Shown here piece after piece: positions 11,750 to 14,780 of a DNA stretch of 14,780 bases. The notes under the pieces were generated by a model. It was not told the origin of the DNA, searched no databases, and was given only the letters and a program-made list of their open reading frames with translations. Made by a program: the position numbers and the translations under genes. The DNA comes from Candidatus Bathyarchaeota archaeon (GTDB lineage Archaea; Asgardarchaeota; Lokiarchaeia; Sigyniarchaeales; Sigyniarchaeaceae). Location: NCBI GenBank assembly GCA_014729935.1, contig WJJB01000179.1, positions 1-14,780 of the forward strand. Reading direction: 5' to 3'. The number at the start of each line of letters is the position of its first letter. The stretch's first letter is position 1.

Positions 11750-14314
11750 ATGGATGCCATACATAGGAAGCTGATATTTGGTTGTATCAACGCGATCTTC
11801 GCTGCAACCGTTATAACGGTCGTGTTACTTGATTTTACTGGCATGTACAAATGGATTGACGTATTCATGAGTAATTTCATAAAGGACCCATTATTCTGGG
11901 GTGTCTTGATCACCGGTATTTTATTGGAAAGCGAGTTTTTCCAGTGGGTCAGGCGGTCCAAGAGAAGCGGGATTACAGATCTCGTGTTCATTCTATTCAT
12001 GTTCCTTCTCATGCTTTTCCTAACAGGGGACCTTCTTACGGGTATCATGGGTGCTTTCTCCATATACTTGGTAATCGGAAGTTTTGAGCTCAAGGAACAC
12101 GAGGTAATCAACAAGGTCATCCTGATCAGCGCAATCACGTATAATGTTCTTTTTGCAGCAGGATTGTTCGACTTTTTTTACAATCGAATCGCTCCCGGGC
12201 CCCCAATTGACCTGATGGATAAAATGTTCTCTCTCACGTTATGGATCATTCTCATTCTTGGTTTCGTCTTTTTCGGTCGAAAATACATCGTGGTGTGGCG
12301 GTTCATGAGTCCACAGTACATCACCCTTGCCTTGTACCTCCTATCTTGGTTACTCATCACCACCATCGGGTTCCTGTTCAAGATCCAGCAAATCTTTAAC
12401 TGGATTTTTCCCACCCTACTTGCCACGAATATCTTCGTGTACCTGTTTACCGGCGTTTTCATTGATAAGTTCCTTGGCGTGAAGCCAATAAATGATTATA
12501 TCGGGGAAAAATCCACGCGAATCACGAAGATGGTTGAGAACGTTCAGGAAAGGATAGGTTTGGAGGGACGCGTGAAAGTCGGATATGGGAGATATCCCAT
12601 CATCAATGCAATGGCTTATGGTCCCTTCTTTGATAAGCGAATTTGCATTATTGCACCAAATCTTGAATTACCTGAGGATGAATTGGAAGCCATTATTGCA
12701 CACGAGCTTGGCCATCTCAAGTTCAATCATCCATTCAAGCTTCTTATGATCAACGTGATAGACCTTCTCATCAGGTGGTTCGTTGGTTTACTTCCCGGGT
12801 TTTATATTCCTGCAACCTATTATGACATCACGTTTGGTAAGAATTTCATGATGTTCGGGATAGAATTGGATATAATTTGGTTCATCATCCTGAACTTGCT
12901 TGTTTTTGCATTCCTCTACGTGTTCGTGCGTATCATGGAAGCACATGCTGATGCCATCGTGAAGAAGGTTGGGCTTGGAGAACAATTGGCTAAGGCACTG
13001 TATAACTTGGAAAGCTATTACGCGCTTGGTCGCCAAGTCGGTGTGAATGTGGTTTTACTAGCAGACGAGAAATTGGATAAAAAGCACGAGATTATTAATT
13101 ACATCTATGCCGCTAGGGCATTGAATAATCAGCTCTACAAGCCATCACGCCTCACTGGCTTGACCATCTTGTTGAATAGCCATCCCCCCACGTTCCTTCG
13201 AATTGCTAACATGCTCCTGGATGATGATGAAGTTTATAGCGCGTGGCAGGAGACCTTACTTCCCATGAAACTGTTTCGGAAGAAAAACGTGGTAAGTTTC
13301 TCCCATAAAATGGAAGAAATCCGTGGAAAATTGGATGATATCACGAGAAAAAAATTCGTGGAGAAATTTTCCAAGGAAATACATGGTGATCTTCCCAGCT
13401 TCCTTGAAATGTTGCGACTCCATTGGAATAAGGATAATTGCGTGGGAAGGCAAGTTCTCGCCATCGATAAACTGCTTGAACTCGTGAAACACGTTAAAAT
13501 CACCGGCATACAATATAGGAATTCAATCACCGTTCCTTGGGTATACATGGCGGATCGTGTAAATGATGAAAGCTCGAGCAATGATCCCTTGGAAATGAAT
13601 CCCGATCACGTGGACTTGAAGCTAGTGCAAAACGGGGAAACTTACCTCATAAAGAAGGAAAAGCAGGTAACCCTTGAAGAAGTCCTTGATGGAAAGAAAA
13701 AGAAGGACATTGAATGTAACGTGAAGATACGGGGTGAAGATAACCGTGATACGATCAAGTATTCATTGATAAAAAACCAGTTGAGCAAGGAATTCTTCAA
13801 GGCTCTCGTAGGCTCACCAATCTTCTGGAATAATAATGAGGCTATAGAAGTGTTCGAATGCGTCGATTTCATGGATGCCGAGTCTATTAAAGATATTATC
13901 CTTGTTGGAAAAAAGCATGGTAATGGAGAAACCCGAAAATTCGATATTGTAAACTACAGGTTCAACACTGGAAGGTTGGTTCTGGTTATTCACTCCGATG
14001 ATAGATACCATCAGGGCTATTTCGATTTCCTCAGATGGTGCATGGAGCAAGAAGTGCTTTTCAAGTTATTCCTGAAAAAACCGGTGAATAATGATCACTC
14101 ATGCAAGGTGAGCTCCGTCGATCCAATTGGAGGAACCATTGAATTCGAGGATACATTCGAAGATCGATTGGAAGCGAAGCTGGATGAAATCGATTACCTG
14201 CTCCTGGAGCATGATTCCATTTCCCTCAAGGGAATTGAAAATGAATCCTTCATGCAAAAATTGGCGTATGCCATTGGTGAGTTAAGGCATTCCATAGCTT
14301 GGATCCCCCGTTGA
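11750..14314 (+). CDS. Large membrane M48 (HtpX/Ste24-type) metalloprotease with long C-terminal extension
   Basis: An 854-residue zinc protease, about twice the usual size of the family (roughly 280-450). The N-terminal 240 residues hold about seven hydrophobic segments. The M48 core follows: IIAHELGHLKFNHP with zinc ligands His318 and His322 and catalytic Glu319, a hydrophobic hairpin (about 330-395), the third ligand Glu397 in MEAHAD, and SHPPTFLRI (about 476-484), the conserved family motif after the metal site. Such enzymes degrade misfolded membrane proteins. From about 500 to 854 the chain is soluble, charged and has no motif I recognise; a strand-rich part is seen near 690-790. The start at 11750 is the first ATG before the first helix, with GGATGAA ahead. 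The stop TGA overlaps a possible start of the next gene by one base. Confidence 0.9.
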   Translation: MDAIHRKLIFGCINAIFAATVITVVLLDFTGMYKWIDVFMSNFIKDPLFWGVLITGILLESEFFQWVRRSKRSGITDLVFILFMFLLMLFLTGDLLTGIMGAFSIYLVIGSFELKEHEVINKVILISAITYNVLFAAGLFDFFYNRIAPGPPIDLMDKMFSLTLWIILILGFVFFGRKYIVVWRFMSPQYITLALYLLSWLLITTIGFLFKIQQIFNWIFPTLLATNIFVYLFTGVFIDKFLGVKPINDYIGEKSTRITKMVENVQERIGLEGRVKVGYGRYPIINAMAYGPFFDKRICIIAPNLELPEDELEAIIAHELGHLKFNHPFKLLMINVIDLLIRWFVGLLPGFYIPATYYDITFGKNFMMFGIELDIIWFIILNLLVFAFLYVFVRIMEAHADAIVKKVGLGEQLAKALYNLESYYALGRQVGVNVVLLADEKLDKKHEIINYIYAARALNNQLYKPSRLTGLTILLNSHPPTFLRIANMLLDDDEVYSAWQETLLPMKLFRKKNVVSFSHKMEEIRGKLDDITRKKFVEKFSKEIHGDLPSFLEMLRLHWNKDNCVGRQVLAIDKLLELVKHVKITGIQYRNSITVPWVYMADRVNDESSSNDPLEMNPDHVDLKLVQNGETYLIKKEKQVTLEEVLDGKKKKDIECNVKIRGEDNRDTIKYSLIKNQLSKEFFKALVGSPIFWNNNEAIEVFECVDFMDAESIKDIILVGKKHGNGETRKFDIVNYRFNTGRLVLVIHSDDRYHQGYFDFLRWCMEQEVLFKLFLKKPVNNDHSCKVSSVDPIGGTIEFEDTFEDRLEAKLDEIDYLLLEHDSISLKGIENESFMQKLAYAIGELRHSIAWIPR

Positions 14315-14337
14315 TGAATGGAACAAGTGAAATAATG

Positions 14338-14780
14338 ATGGAGGATAGGGAATTCAAGGTGGGCTTCTGCGTGAACCCGATCGCGGGTATGGGGGGAAGC
14401 GTGGGGCTCAAGGGAACCGATGGCAGGGAAATCTTGGAGAAAGCCATCGAGAGGGGTGCGGAACCACGAGCAGGTGAGAGGGCCATGGCGTTCTTGAAGG
14501 CATTAGTTCCCATCATTTCCCGGATTACCTTCCTGGTACCAGAAGGGGATATGGGTGCTCGATGGCTGCGGGAATTAGATGACGAGCGTGTAGCCCAAGA
14601 GATCATGCTAGCAAGCATACCCGAGCGCACCACCAGGGAAGACACGATATCTTTCGTGCGTGCCGTGGTGGAAGAAGTGGATATCATTGTTTTTGTTGGT
14701 GGTGATGGCACGGCTCGGGACGTGCTGGAGGGATTGCAGGGATTCCAGGAATCGAACATTCCCGTTATTGGCGTCCCGGC
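14338..14780 (+). CDS. ATP-NAD kinase-like protein, COG3199 type (3' partial)
   Basis: N-terminal part (147 residues) of a diacylglycerol/NAD-kinase superfamily protein, cut by the right edge. The opening FKVGFCVNPIAGMGGSVGLKGTDG and the nucleotide-binding VFVGGDGTARDVLEG (about residues 117-131) are the hallmarks of the COG3199 group, common in archaea. The superfamily phosphorylates NAD or lipids from ATP or polyphosphate; this group's substrate is not established. Start choice is uncertain: ATG 14338 (or the adjacent ATG 14335) gives the usual N terminus, while ATG 14314 overlaps the M48 stop as TGATG and would add eight residues. In either case the gene is within 23 bases of the M48 gene and is very probably co-transcribed. 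Confidence 0.9.
   Translation, partial: MEDREFKVGFCVNPIAGMGGSVGLKGTDGREILEKAIERGAEPRAGERAMAFLKALVPIISRITFLVPEGDMGARWLRELDDERVAQEIMLASIPERTTREDTISFVRAVVEEVDIIVFVGGDGTARDVLEGLQGFQESNIPVIGVP

Noticed and set aside
1..14780. CRISPR arrays, insertion sequences or integrases
   Set aside because: No regularly spaced repeats, transposase-like or recombinase-like reading frames, or terminal inverted repeats with target duplications were seen.

Overview
The window looks archaeal. It encodes a Sec61-beta/SecG protein, a DUF354 sugar-transferase-like protein, a COG3199 ATP-NAD-kinase-like protein and an Mth938-type protein. Its one tRNA lacks an encoded CCA, several genes have TATA-like elements about 25 bases before a plausible transcription start, and Shine-Dalgarno sites coexist with short leaders. 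Base composition is mid-range (about 45% GC in coding DNA, my rough count). An Asgard-type archaeon is my best guess from the mix of SLC45-like transporters and large M48 proteases, but no lineage marker here proves it.

Layout. (1) 2-2567, plus strand: two tandem, related sugar-symporter-like MFS transporters, the first cut by the window edge. (2) 2638-3354, plus strand: one reading frame interrupted by an in-frame TGA and an in-frame TAG, probably a decaying gene. It runs tail to tail into a tRNA-Gln(UUG) on the minus strand (3352-3424). (3) 3425-3954: no gene; 3425-3780 is a strikingly GC-rich, hairpin-rich island that could be a structured RNA. (4) 3961-5146, plus strand: a rhodanese, an Mth938-like protein and an acylphosphatase. 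(5) 5391-11586, minus strand, transcribed from right to left: DegT aminotransferase, DUF354 protein, Sec61-beta, a hypothetical protein, a MazG-like pyrophosphohydrolase, Hsp20, a CBS-containing M50 site-2-type protease and a triple-BON protein. (6) 11750-end, plus strand: a very large membrane M48 metalloprotease with an uncharacterised C-terminal half, followed at once by an ATP-NAD-kinase-like gene that runs off the window.

How the genes may work together. The minus-strand set Hsp20 / M50-CBS / BON reads as a protein-quality or membrane-stress module; the M50 and BON genes overlap by four bases. DegT and DUF354 suggest synthesis or transfer of an amino sugar for a surface glycan. The M48 protease is a second integral-membrane zinc protease in the same 8 kb. 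Nothing here is a recognised defence, CRISPR or mobile system. The features most worth a second look are the doubly interrupted frame, the GC-rich island beside the tRNA, the Hsp20-M50-BON cassette and the long M48 extension.
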